This document shows, piece after piece, positions 1-11,494 of a stretch of 64,000 nucleotides of DNA; the first letter of the stretch is position 1; every line of letters starts with the position of its first letter. Under the pieces are notes generated by a model. It searched no databases. It saw nothing but the letters and a program-made list of their open reading frames with translations, and had not been told where the DNA came from. Position numbers and translations under genes: made by a program. Location of the stretch: positions 66,073,994 through 66,137,993 of the forward strand of contig NC_066316.1 in NCBI RefSeq assembly GCF_022539315.1, read 5' to 3'. The stretch is from Serinus canaria (taxonomy: Eukaryota > Chordata > Aves > Passeriformes > Fringillidae).

Positions 1-3000
1 CACAGCAAATTCAGTGTGATGAGAGTGCCTCCAAGTAAAAAACAAGATCTCATTCAATTCAATTGTGTCTAATAGATATTTTTATGAGAGGTGTGAGAAA
101 AATCTCATATTTTGCCAAGCCCTTAATGCTGTTTGCTCTTATGACTAAATATTGCAAAATTCCTTTGGGAGGTTTCTAATACATAACCAACATAACAACA
201 CATACATTATCCTGGAGATTCCTCATAACTTGCCACCTCTGCTCTTTCACCTTATGTGTTATCTCAGAGTTAACTCTTTCAATAGACAGGACAGTATGAG
301 GAGAAACAAATTTATTACACTCTTATCATGTTAGGTTATTGATGGCTGTCAAGTGCTGTGTCATTTAAGTCAAGCAGTGTAATCTGCACTATTAACTGTT
401 ACAAACCATGTTCTGAAAAGAGAATTTCCTGCATGAATTGAAGGTTTCTTGAGGCAATGAAAATGGCAGGACCTAGAGATATGCCATGCCACTTATGCTG
501 ATTCAAATGGAAGGTTTAATTACCTGTAATTTTATTATACCATAGTACAGCAACAGAAAGAAGTATCTGTTGCTTTGCTGTTGGCTAGCAGAGCTGAGGA
601 ACTGACCAAAACAAGATAAGTTATCGCAAACAAGGTTCTGTCTGGCACCTGGGGCTATTTAATTAGCCAGAGACTGAACTCCAATGAGAACAAATCACTA
701 GATGAGAGAGTTTTCTTATTTTTCTTGTTTCTTTCTGAGCAAGGATAAAGTGAAAAGGTAAATGAGGTAAAAGTTCAGATAAGAGATTATGATTTTTTCC
801 ATAAGAATAGGAACAATTTTTTTTCTTTCTTTCTTTTCCTGCTGTCACTGTGGTGCTAAAACCTTTGGACCAAAAGGAAATGAGATGACAGCTGGGTTCT
901 TCTTCCTGCAGGGGTGAACACTTTGCAGCACAAGCTGCTCCACACTTTTCACTGCCCTGCTGAGTGGCATGGGTGCCAGAAGTCCCTCACCAGCTTCCAG
1001 CAGAGAGAAAGAGGCTATTTAAACAGTTTAAACTGCTAGTCTGAGCTAAGCTGATCTTATTGCCATTGGATTAGGAAGTGATTGTATGAATGGTGCTGTT
1101 GGCTCTGCAGGAGTATCAGCCTTTTCAGCTTTTCATCAAAGTTGAAAAATCAGCAAAAAGGAACAGGATGTTTGGTTGTCTCTACAGAGTCCAGCAGGTA
1201 ATTTTTTCCCATGTTTCAACACTGAGTTATGGACTAGTTCTGTATCTTTAGCTTGTGCTTAGTAAACATGACAGATCCTAAATATATGTTAGCAGGAGAG
1301 TCAGTATGAGAGGCAGCCAGTTGTTTTGGGAAGTATTAAACAAGGGCTAATTTAAGGCATGAGCAAACTGATCCACAGTCAGAGGAAGAGGGAGAGCAGT
1401 CCTCCCACAGGTCCTCTGAGTTAGATTTCTAATTTGAGCCACCAATATAGGCAGTCATTTACCTAGGAATCCCAGTGAATCAGACACTCATTCACTGGTC
1501 TTTTTTGTGGGAGAAGATTATGGAAGGAGTGGGACTGAAATGTCTTAGCAGCACAGATCAGACACTGGTAAAACTGGATTTAGAACTGTGTTGGTTCTGA
1601 GTTTTGTTCTGGTTGCTGTAAATGCTCTTCTTCTGTTTGATGGCAATCAAATGTTCATGTTGACATTAAGGTGTCCACTATTACGTAAAATTGGCACACT
1701 TCTTTTCTGAAAAGATCCAAATGTATCACTGAATGATTGCTCTTTACAGCCTCTGTACACATAGAAATGAAATAGTTGGGGAGAGAGCTGTTTCTCTATT
1801 TCTTTCTTTTCATAAAAAACTAAAGTATTTTTTTAAAAATGTGCATTTGTTCCCCTTCCTGAATCCACTTCTTAATTGGACAGCAGTTCAAATTACCAAA
1901 AATAAGAACAATATAGCTTTCAAAATACATTTTGTATTTTGTATTTTGAAATACATTGTAATAACAATACATTTTTCAGCCACTGTCCCAGTATAAAGAA
2001 TTCTATGAAATATAGAGTAAGCACATAGAATGAGCTCAACAGTGAGTAGAAAAACCTACAGGTATTCTTGCTGTGCATCCACTGTGTACATCCTGGATAT
2101 AACAGTTAGGTTTAAAAGTTCATTTTGGATAATTTCTTCTCCAATACATACTTGCAACTCAGCTTTACAGAAGACCTCTGTGCCTGAGCCAACATAACTT
2201 CAAAATCTTTCTTTGTATAGCTTTTATCTTTAAAATAGGATTTCAGTGCCTATGGCCAAGAAGGTTCCCTCTTGAAGCATCAGAAATCATTCAGCTCCTC
2301 TGCAAGTTCAAGAACCTCAGACTTGGCTCACTCCTTTGGAGACAAAAAAAGTTATCATTCCCTCAACATGCTTAGCTAAGAAATACATTATCTGTGAAAA
2401 AAGCTAAAAGAATGATCTGGAGTTCTGCTTCTGGGCTTGGTGTATCTGAGCAAGATTTTCTTATGCCTTGAGAATGATTCAACCCCAAGTGATTAGATAC
2501 AGATTGGCTTACTTTTCCATTTCAGAACTTTAGTCAGATGAGAAAAGTAGCCTTACTGTTAGACAAGGACTAGACCTGTTACACTGATGAATTACTTAAT
2601 TAGATCTTTACAGCAAGTAATATATCTGTAATATGGTTGGTTTAATAGATAAAAATCCCATAAAGGGCTAATTTTTTCCTAATTTACATTATAAATACAT
2701 TAGTACCAGTGTTCAGACATGGCAGCTTGATCCAGCATTCTGTGCCTAAATTTCAAGTGCAAACAAAATTTAGTTATTCTAGTATTTTTCTAACATTTCA
2801 TTAATTAAATTTTTGCATAAGGAAAAAATGCAAGAAAAATATTGATCTGAAACAGGCCAGCCTTCTTTTCCTTGTACCTGTAATTATCAGCTGAGAATCT
2901 TTTCAGTGTGGATGGCATGCAGTGTGCTAGGTATTCACTGCTTGAGATTTGAGCTTAGTTCTGACTAAAACCATGAATAAAATTAGCTTAATTTATTTTG

Positions 3001-6000
3001 ATTTTAGTAAGTATTTATCTGTATGACAAGACTATCAAAGACCTAGGCATAATTTACAACATTTCCCAAGGTAGCACTTGTAAAACAACAAAGGTGTTGA
3101 TAGACCCATTTTATGCCTTTTGGCAGGCTTTTGTGAGGAAACTTGCCACGTTGTGTCTGCATTAGGTTGTTCTCACATCCAGTTAATAGGTTTCCTGCCA
3201 CTGCAGCAGGAGACATAAGAACTCCTTAAAAATCTCCAAAATCGCTCAGAAGTCCAAATTTAAACAGAATATTTAAATTGAAATATGGAAAGCCAAGGAA
3301 ATAAACTCCTTTTATCTTTTAAATAAAGTATAGCATAACAATTCTAAAATAAACTAGAACAACTTATGTAGAGGCTCCAGTATATTTCTTTTTTCCAAGT
3401 TTGTATTTCTTTTTTTTACTTGAAATATTATTGTGGTCTATTATATATTCTTTATTCTTATCATCATTATTGACAACTTTATTTTACTACTACAGTGAAA
3501 TGTCCAGTGGAGCTGTTAAGAAACTAAGCTTCTTTTGGCAGACTTTCTAGTCCCAGTTTTCCAATTTGAATTTGAGTCATAACAAAATTTCTTAGAATAT
3601 CTCATACTAAAGGAATTCCACAATTGAGACGCACGAAAATCATCCAGCTTGAAAACAGACTAGTTTGCCTTTTCATAGTGTGAGTCAGCACTGCATGTAT
3701 TGATTCCAAACAACACAGGCATTGGAGAAGTATGATGACCCAGTTTTAAAATGCATACTGTTGATTAGAATAGTCATTTCATTTTGGTGGTGGAATGAAC
3801 AATACTGGACCACATCCAGGCCCTTAAAACAGTTAATGGCTGCCCTTCTCCAACAGATGGCCCTGTGTTTGTTTTATGGGATGGTTTGGATCCATGCAGC
3901 TTTCTGCATCACCATCTTATTGCAACTAGTTGTGCTGCAATTGGAAGAGCCACTACCACAAGCAGATGACATGATGGTGTAATTTATACAAATAATTATC
4001 AGCATGTAGTCAAACCACTGCAATGAAAGGATTAATTTCTAGTGATTTGAAGAAAATGTTGGAGTTAAAGAAGGGAGTTTGTTACCAGTTGTTCATTCAC
4101 TGATGGACTAATTTGCTTTATATTATAATAAATTTGGTAAATTTTGGTAGAAAAAAGTAATACACAAATGCTTACTACTATTTATCTTAATGGTACTGTG
4201 ACATTAGATTGCAGCATGAATGAAAAGCTGATGTGTTTCAATGCCTTGGCAGCTTGCAGTGACCTTCAGGAGAAATGAAATGCTCTGTTGGCTAAGGAAA
4301 CAATTGAGCTGAAACCAGTCAGGCGCAGTAAACTCAGAGATAGTCTTTCCAAATTAAAAGCTGTTACTAACAGCTCAAAACAAAGCAAAAAGTCAGAATA
4401 TAACATCTTGCTGCAAGGTGATTTTGTGCTCAGATTAAAGGGGAAGGAAAAAAAGCTAAATTCAGATCTAAAGGAATTCCCATTAAGTTGAAGAATTTGG
4501 AGATTAGCATGAACATTAACATCCAAATGTAGCTGATATATGAACACACTGTAGAAGCCATAATCTGTTAGAAATCACTGAGATAAATTTAGGCTACTGA
4601 CCTTTTAGTGCATTAGGGCATGAAATAAATCACTGACTGCAAGTAGTAAATTTGCTACAATCTAAATTCTTTCCAAGTACTTCTAGCTGTAGGATTCTGC
4701 AGTTGAGAGCACTACCTATCAGGAATAACCTTTTAATATTTCAGTTATGTTTGAGTGTTTCTGACCTAATCTTGCATTTTTGCATACCCCAAATTTTTGT
4801 TAATATCAATGTGTATTTCAGGGAATGATAGAAAAAGTCAGACTTTAAATCAGTCAGCAGTGTCCTCATAAGTTAATGGTTATTTACATGCTGATAAAAA
4901 GTTCACCTTAATAGCTAAAAAATTTCCATAGATTTCAGCTACAGTGCTTATAAATATATTCAGTATAAAAATTTGCTTCACTAGATCCCTTTCTTTACTG
5001 GATGTTTGCTGCTTTACCTGTGCGTACCTTGAGGAAGTGAGCCCATAGTGTGGGAACTAACTAGCTACAGCTGAAAGTTTCAGTCCATGCTTCAAACATA
5101 GCAGTGCTTCAGGAGCAGGTGTTATTGTACCCTGCTGACAGAGAAGTTTTCTTTTTGTCTGTTCTAGCAGCACCGTTGTAAGAAGTCTCCTGACCTGCAG
5201 ACAATATTGTCACCTTCTTTCTGTCCGTTCCAGAGCCTTCCCTTAAACAGTTTTAAAGAAAAAGAGAGACTTGATGACTTATGTTTGCAGGAAAAAGTTA
5301 CATCTTCTTCTGTTTTTCTGCATTTTCCTGACTCTAATGTCACTTACACGTTTCTCTCTGCAGAAGAAATAATAATATAATCCACACAGCACACATCCAT
5401 CTGTAAATGTCAAAGTGAATTCTCCAAGGTGTCAAAGCTTCATTCTTTCCCCTGATAATTGAGTTGGGTAGAGCATTGACTGGGGAAGCATGGGCTCTTT
5501 CTGAGGACCTTAGAAACCATTGTTCCCTTGAAAACTCAGAGGAGTTATTTGGGTTCAGCACCTTTCAGTATAAGATTTTGGAAGAGATAAAGACAAGTGC
5601 TGTATCTCTGCAGCATGACATAATGTTGGTTTTATTTTGCTAGGCCTCATTACCTTCTTTGTGAGGGGAACTGGAAAACTGTATGAAAGGAGAAAAATGT
5701 TTCTTTGTCCGCTGAAACTCAAAGCTCATTTACTTCACCAGGTCAGCAGCAGGTCTGTGGCTCCTACCTTGGCTAGAGTAGTGAGTAGTTCCTCTTCTCT
5801 TCCAATTGACAAAGATTTTAGGAGGGTGGGGAGATGAGCTTTTAGTAAAACAAATTGATTTATGGAGCGTTATTCGGGGAAGGGTCCTGTATATTAAAGA
5901 TTTCAACAAATAGCTGCAATTAGATAATTATCAGTTCATTTTTATAGGTTGGATTTTTTTTCTCTTTAAAATCCAATGGATTTAGCCAGTCATGCCTGAT

Positions 6001-6267
6001 TTGCAGTGTTACACACTTAGGGCATTTTCCCTTCCCTGAAATGACTATTCAAAGCATAAGCCTTTATACTGCTCATGGGAATACAGCTTCCCAGACAGCT
6101 CTCTTGTGAGACTTTCAGGGAATAGCATGGAGCAAGTTATTTCCTGCACAAATTTCTTTGCAAACCCAGAGACACGAAAATTCCAGGTTTCCTTCAGTTC
6201 TGACATTGTACTAGCATCTGAAGAGACAAGAGAGGTCAGCTATCATAGTCTGGTTGCTCCTTAAAAA
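1..6267. other. Unique AT-rich non-coding sequence
   Basis: No gene, RNA gene or recognisable mobile element is visible. Open frames are all under 95 codons and lack any domain I recognise. A short inverted repeat with 11-bp arms lies at 1918-1951 (arms 1918-1928 and 1941-1951) within TATTTTG-type repeats. A lysine-rich, weakly protein-like stretch at 4141-4491 is interrupted by an in-frame stop at 4276-4278 and is treated as a finding only. The rest is ordinary unique vertebrate-type sequence. Confidence 0.6.
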
Positions 6268-6293
6268 TGCATGCATACATACATATATACATG
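6268..6293. repeat. Short CATA/ATGC-rich microsatellite
   Basis: An imperfect run of ATGC, CATA and TATA units is read directly from the sequence. It is short and has several unit changes, so it is probably an old, decayed tetranucleotide repeat. Confidence 0.6.
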
Positions 6294-7287
6294 AAACCAC
6301 TCAGATTAACAACAATAAGGATAATATGAATAGTCACATGTGCCCTATGATCAGCCCTTGATTCTTGATAATCCAGCTTGCAGTTGTGATGCCATCTTGT
6401 GCTGTGCCTATTGTCATCCAGACCTCTTTAATTTTACACTAAGATGACATGCAATGAAGGGTTCTTTATTCCACAGTGTCAATTCAGAAAAAAAGAAGGA
6501 ATAGAAGAAAAACCCAACACCTTTATATCTCTTTCTTTTTAGTTGACTTCTAGTCTTTTTGTGCTTCTCAAATTTTCAAAATCTGCTCATGAAGCTCTTA
6601 TATTTGGTCTTTCTTCCATGTTTGGCTTACACCATGTCCACAGGAGTTTGGAATCTAAAACCATAATGCACCTGCCCTGTCAGCATATTGCTGGAGTTCA
6701 GAGCTCTGTACAGCTTACTTGGCTCTCTGCATAACGCCTTGTTTGGCAAGGATATCCAGATAGCATATCCTATTTGTACGATGTTCTCAGAGTTTGGTGA
6801 AGTACTGAGTGGGAGGATCAGGAGCAGGCTATTATAATAGTTGGCCTTGCATGCAGCAATCAAGGCAATAAACAAGTTACAAGAATTGTAAGGTACATAG
6901 AAATAGTAACACAAAAGAGGAGAGGGAAAGCTAAAAGCAGAAAGAGGCACTGAAAACCCAAAAGTTGAAGATCATTCTCGTTGACAGCAGTCACCAAATA
7001 CGTGTATACCTTTTATTTCAAGCTAATTTTTACAAGGATAAAGAATTTTTTTTTTATCTTAGCCTCCCTTGTTACTGATTTTTTTTTTGTTTGTTTGTTC
7101 CCAGTACTCTTCTCATCTTATATTTCGCTTCTTTTTTTTTAATCCTCCTACTCTTAAGCTTTTGGGGATATTTTGGAAACTATGTGTAACATAATCCTTT
7201 CTTATTTGCCTGTCCAACTTGGTAGGCTGCACAACTATCAAAACTTTATCAAGGTTTGAGATTACCAGGTATTGATTTTCAGTGAGT

Positions 7288-7324
7288 GAGTATAACATTG
7301 CAGGAAAGAGTATAACATTGCAGG
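7288..7324. repeat. Tandem duplication, 20-bp period
   Basis: The 17-bp word GAGTATAACATTGCAGG occurs at 7288-7304 and again at 7308-7324 with no differences, separated by AAA. Identical copies suggest a fairly recent local duplication. No function is implied. Confidence 0.8.
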
Positions 7325-7981
7325 TTTATCTGCAATTTTTCAGAAATATATGTATCCTTATCTAGCAATGCATGAGAGACAAAGAAGTGATTGCCTGTAA
7401 AGGGATCATGTGCTAGTCTTACTGGGGAAAATATTTATTTTTGTATGACATTTATAAAGTCATCATAAACAAGAGGCTTGGTAGTCAGTATATTATTTAG
7501 TGGTTAAAAAATCACTACTAAGCATACAAGGTTTGCAATAGAAAAGACACACATCACTCTCAGTGTTATTTAGTTTCCCTTAAGCAATTTTGCAAGCATT
7601 TTGTTTAAAAACAGCCAATAGAAGAAGGCCATAAACTGTGACATAGGCCAATAAAAACTGAAACTCCACTAAAGGTTCAAAAGAATTTTTGTCCCAAAAA
7701 ATTGTATCAAGAATCCATAATTTTTTCTGTCATTGAAAATGTCAAAACTATGAACAGCAGCTGGAAGAGCACAACCCAGATAATGACTCTGGTTTTTTCT
7801 GTATGCCCAGCTTGACATAAAACTAAAAGTCCAAATTTTGAGCTGTCCTGAACATAGACCATTTTTAAATTTGATATCTCAATATGTGCCAGTTTGGAGA
7901 AAGAAAAATTAAGGTATATAAACTTTGATGGCTTGAAAATCTTCATGTAGATGTTTCTGCTGTATAGACTATATTACAACC

Positions 7982-8047
7982 TTATAAAGAGGAACACTAC
8001 TAACACAATCTTGGACAATTTTATAAAGAGGAGCACCACTAACATAA
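7982..8047. repeat. Tandem duplication, 39-bp period
   Basis: A 27-bp block at 7982-8008 recurs at 8021-8047 with three substitutions, all transitions (A to G, T to C, C to T). Both copies start TTATAAAGAGGA. The spacer after the first copy is unique. This is a two-copy tandem duplication older than the one at 7288. Confidence 0.8.
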
Positions 8048-9184
8048 ATGCTGACACTCTCTTTGTTCTTGCCCATGTGCAGTAAGTGAATCACATGAAG
8101 GGTGTAGTCCATGCTCCAAGGAGACATCAAATGCATCCAGTATGCCTTTAAAATACTTGCTTTATTTATTGATGTAAATGCATTATTTTTAAAACAGTGT
8201 TTATTAATTTAAATAAAAGTGCTTCCATGTATGTATTGCAAGTGTCCTTTTGAAATCACAGCAGAGGCTGCTGCACACTCCATTATTTAAACCTGCTCTA
8301 CTTTTGCTGTGGGTTCTTTGTTGTCTTCCATGAATTCTTTCCCTGTCTATCATTTGTTGTATTCACTTTCTTTTCTGGAGGAGACTTATCCCTTTGCTCT
8401 TACTGATCTGGAAAGAAGGAATCAGTAGTGCAAATTCAAAAAGCTCAATTAAAATCAAGGCACTTTGCCTCATTGTGTTGACTGTACACTGCTATTTGCT
8501 CTTCAGTGTAAAGCATGGCTGGACACATTTAGCACTGAGAAGAGAAACAGGAGATTCCAGTTTTAATACAAGCCAAGGAGTTGTGGTGAAGCAGTTGGCA
8601 GAAGTCAATTTACAAAAACTGGAGGAGCAGAAAGGCTTAATTTAGTCCTTTTGTCACTATAAAAAAAAATAGTGGGATTCCAAGAAGAAAACAGCCACCT
8701 TCAGCCAAGACCAATTTTTCATTTCAGAAGAGGAGAAAGAGAACAAGAATATACTGCCTCCTTCTCTCCTGCCAGCCAGAACCCTTCCTGAAAACTTCAC
8801 AAGTCCTTCCTGGAGTCACTCTTACCTATTGCCCTCCTCAGTGACCCTTCTTTCCCACACTGATAGTCCTTCTAGTCACACTTTGAAGCTCAAATGTGGC
8901 CTTTGAAGCTCCAGTTCATGACAGCAGAGAGCTAATTTATTTATTTTTAATTTCCAGTTCTTTAAGCTCTGCCTCTGTTTTAGATGCAGTAGTTAAAAAC
9001 CTACATTTCCTTGAATCCAAAATGAGCAGTGGGAAGCATCCAAAAGGGTTCTAAATATGAAAAGAAAATTGAATTCATCATTTAGCTGCACTAATTAAAA
9101 TTTTTTATTTGTTCAAGTGCCTTCATTGTTTATTTTAATATCAATATTTTATTAGGCATTGAGAAAAGAAACTGCAGTTCTTGG

Positions 9185-9230
9185 AAAAATGCAAATTCAC
9201 TTTTGTTGCTTTAAATAAAAATGCAAATTC
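9185..9230. promoter_or_regulatory. Pair of POU octamer motifs
   Basis: The word AAAAATGCAAATTC occurs twice, at 9185-9198 and 9217-9230. Each copy contains a perfect ATGCAAAT octamer, the classical binding site of OCT/POU factors. The octamers start 32 bp apart, close to three helical turns. The motif is seen directly. Regulatory function is only inference, because AT-rich DNA yields such words by chance. Confidence 0.25.
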
Positions 9231-9879
9231 CTTCTTCCCACTTATCTCTTCAAAAAGGGAACACAGCAGAAAAAAAAAGAAAAAAATTCTTTCTACCACT
9301 TGCATTTTCTTCTGTAGCCTTATCCACACAGAACAGTGACCTAGGTACAAACCAAAAGTATTAATTAAAATGACCTTGGTAAATAGGTGAAAATCTATCT
9401 GTGGATATTGTTTTCATCTTAACTGTGTATTTTATGATACAGCAGGGGCCAGATTTATGAATGAAATCACCCTTTCACTGATATAAAATGATGGGCATAT
9501 GAACACAGACACAGAGGTCAAGGCATAAACTAAATCACTTTAACCTCATGGAAAAAATATTCCTATATTAACCATCATTTAGGGCAATGTGGGTGCCCAC
9601 CTTTTCATGAATCTGCTTTATAACTCTAAAGAATATGAAGCTCTTCAGGGAAAGATGCCATCCCTTGTCAGAAATTAATATATTCTTATTCTTGAAGCAT
9701 AAATGATATGTCCATAGCGCAGCTACACAGACAATTCCAGTGTACCATGCAGGCACAGATCTAGGATTAAACTTTATAGACTTCTACTAAATTGCATTGG
9801 TAATGGCAACATAAACCTTGGGACAGGGCAATTTACCCTCCTTTTGTGAAGCATTTAGGCACACTCTGTTTTAATGTCC

Positions 9880-10220
9880 ATGCAGGTGCCTATCCCAATG
9901 TAACTATCCGCTTTGACATATTAGCGAGTGGCCGGGTGACAATATGTTAGCAGGCATCAGTGGCTCCATGATAACAGTGAATTTGTGCATGCTCCATTTC
10001 CTCATGATAAATGGGAGGTATTTGATATGGGTTACCCTCCTTAAGGAGAGTAAGCTTCTTGACATGTACGGAGGATGCTGCTGCTGCAGAGTAAGATAAT
10101 GCGTAGGAACGTCGGAGCAGCTGATTCCCAGGACTTCATTTTTGTGTTAAAGATTTATGTGAGATTTAAATCCAATTTAAGTTAAATCAGTCCAATTCTC
10201 CCCTGCAGGTGGAATGTTAA
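9880..10220. promoter_or_regulatory. Candidate conserved non-coding element
   Basis: This stretch is of mixed composition without simple repeats. It holds several CpGs that have survived in a CpG-poor region (near 9909, 9925, 9933, 10069, 10111), a CAGCTG E-box near 10117 and AT-rich homeodomain-like words. Such texture is typical of vertebrate developmental enhancers, but conservation cannot be judged from one sequence. Ordinary unique DNA is the alternative. Confidence 0.2.
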
Positions 10221-11007
10221 GATTACTGCATTAGTGTATGCTAAAATATGTATTGGTACAATCTATGGTTTAAACAGTCACCCAGTGGTAAGTGGGCATG
10301 TATTAGTTCTATCCCACATGGAAAGGGAATAAGTCACACCACTCTAAGGCCAAATTTACATTGCAAGTTTTACTGGCATATCTATATTAGCCAAAATCTT
10401 AACAGTGCACACTCTGGTAGATACAACTGTAGAAGTGAAGTTACCTGAAAGTATGTAAAAAAGGCATTAAGACTCTTAAGATTTTGTCAGCAGTAACTAC
10501 ATTCAAAGTTGTTACTCTTCTGGTCATTTTTGATATAATACCCTTGATCAAAATAGTAAAGAAGGCAGAAGTTTTAGTTAAAAAGTCAACAAAAACTATT
10601 TTGACAGTATATGTTATTCTGTTCAAGGAGCTGGCTTAAGTTGTACTGGCAAAGAAAGCTATTTTATCAGTGATCTATTTCTGTACTACAAATGAGTGGC
10701 TGGTGTAATTCTATCAGTGTAGCTCTTATCACCAAACCTGCTAAGTGCAGCCAGGCTCTCAAGGTAACTTATTTATCCTAGGAAGTGGAAATGTGTTCTG
10801 GAGTAAAGTATACTCGCTGAAATACAGTTCTGCTGATTTAAATTCCTTTGTCAAGAGAAGTATTTTGCTTGTCATATTCTATCACAAACAGCTCTTACAC
10901 TGCCCCTGACCTGAAAAAAACTTTTTACTGTGTAAGTGGGCTTATCAGGTCTAACCAATATATCGCTTTCACTAAAAAAGTTAAAGTAATAACTGCAGTG
11001 TCTATGT

Positions 11008-11056
11008 AAAGTTCTATTAAAAAAAAAGTTCTAAAAAAAAGTTCTATCAAAAAAAT
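11008..11056. repeat. A-rich repeat with AAAGTTCTA units
   Basis: AAAGTTCTA occurs at 11008-11016, 11025-11033 and 11038-11046, separated by A-runs of varying length. This is a short local expansion leading into the nearby T tract. Confidence 0.65.
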
Positions 11057-11102
11057 GCTATCTAAGCCAATATTTAGGCTCCAAAATATTTTCTTTGTTG
11101 TT

Positions 11103-11103
<1 letters not shown>

Positions 11104-11146
<43 letters not shown>
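11104..11146. repeat. Uninterrupted poly-T tract (T43)
   Basis: A pure run of 43 T follows (TTG)n at about 11095-11103. On the minus strand it would read as a poly-A tail. However, the sequence to its right carries no obvious polyadenylation signal in reverse and no target-site duplication was seen. A slippage-expanded homopolymer is more likely than a retroposon tail. Run length is unreliable in most assemblies. Confidence 0.9.
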
Positions 11147-11149
<3 letters not shown>

Positions 11150-11433
11150 TAAGCACTTACCTTTCTGATCTGGTTAACTTGTGATGCTATATAGGTTTGC
11201 TTTGCTGTTTTTTTTTTTTTTTTCTTTAACTAGAATAAGAAAGATTTTTTTTGACTGCACCTAAGGTTTTGATCCCCTCTGCTGTATCCTCCTTTACCTG
11301 AGGTCATATACATGTGCTGCATCCTGAGAACTCCAAATTTATACTGAAATTCTCTGCAAAGCAAGCTTCACATAGCTGTATTGACAGATAAAGGTATAGT
11401 ACAGATAAAACTCCAAAATTAGTTGGGTTTTTA

Positions 11434-11494
11434 GGTTTGGTTTGGTTTGGTTTGGTTTGGTTTGGTTTGGTTTGGTTTGGTTTGGTTTGGTTTG
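11434..11494. repeat. (GGTTT)n microsatellite
   Basis: About twelve perfect copies of the pentamer GGTTT are read directly. The strand is G- and T-only, with regularly spaced GG doublets. The purity points to a young and probably length-polymorphic array. Confidence 0.92.

Larger units (their letters stand above)
6294..11007. other. Unique non-coding sequence with small duplications
   Basis: No supported gene. Contents are two small tandem duplications (7288-7324 and 7982-8047), a pair of POU octamers (9189-9196 and 9221-9228) and a stretch at about 9880-10220 that resembles conserved non-coding DNA in motif content. An inverted pair TTGGATTTT/AAAATCCAA lies just upstream, near 5950-5977. 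All open frames here are short and without recognisable domains. Confidence 0.55.
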
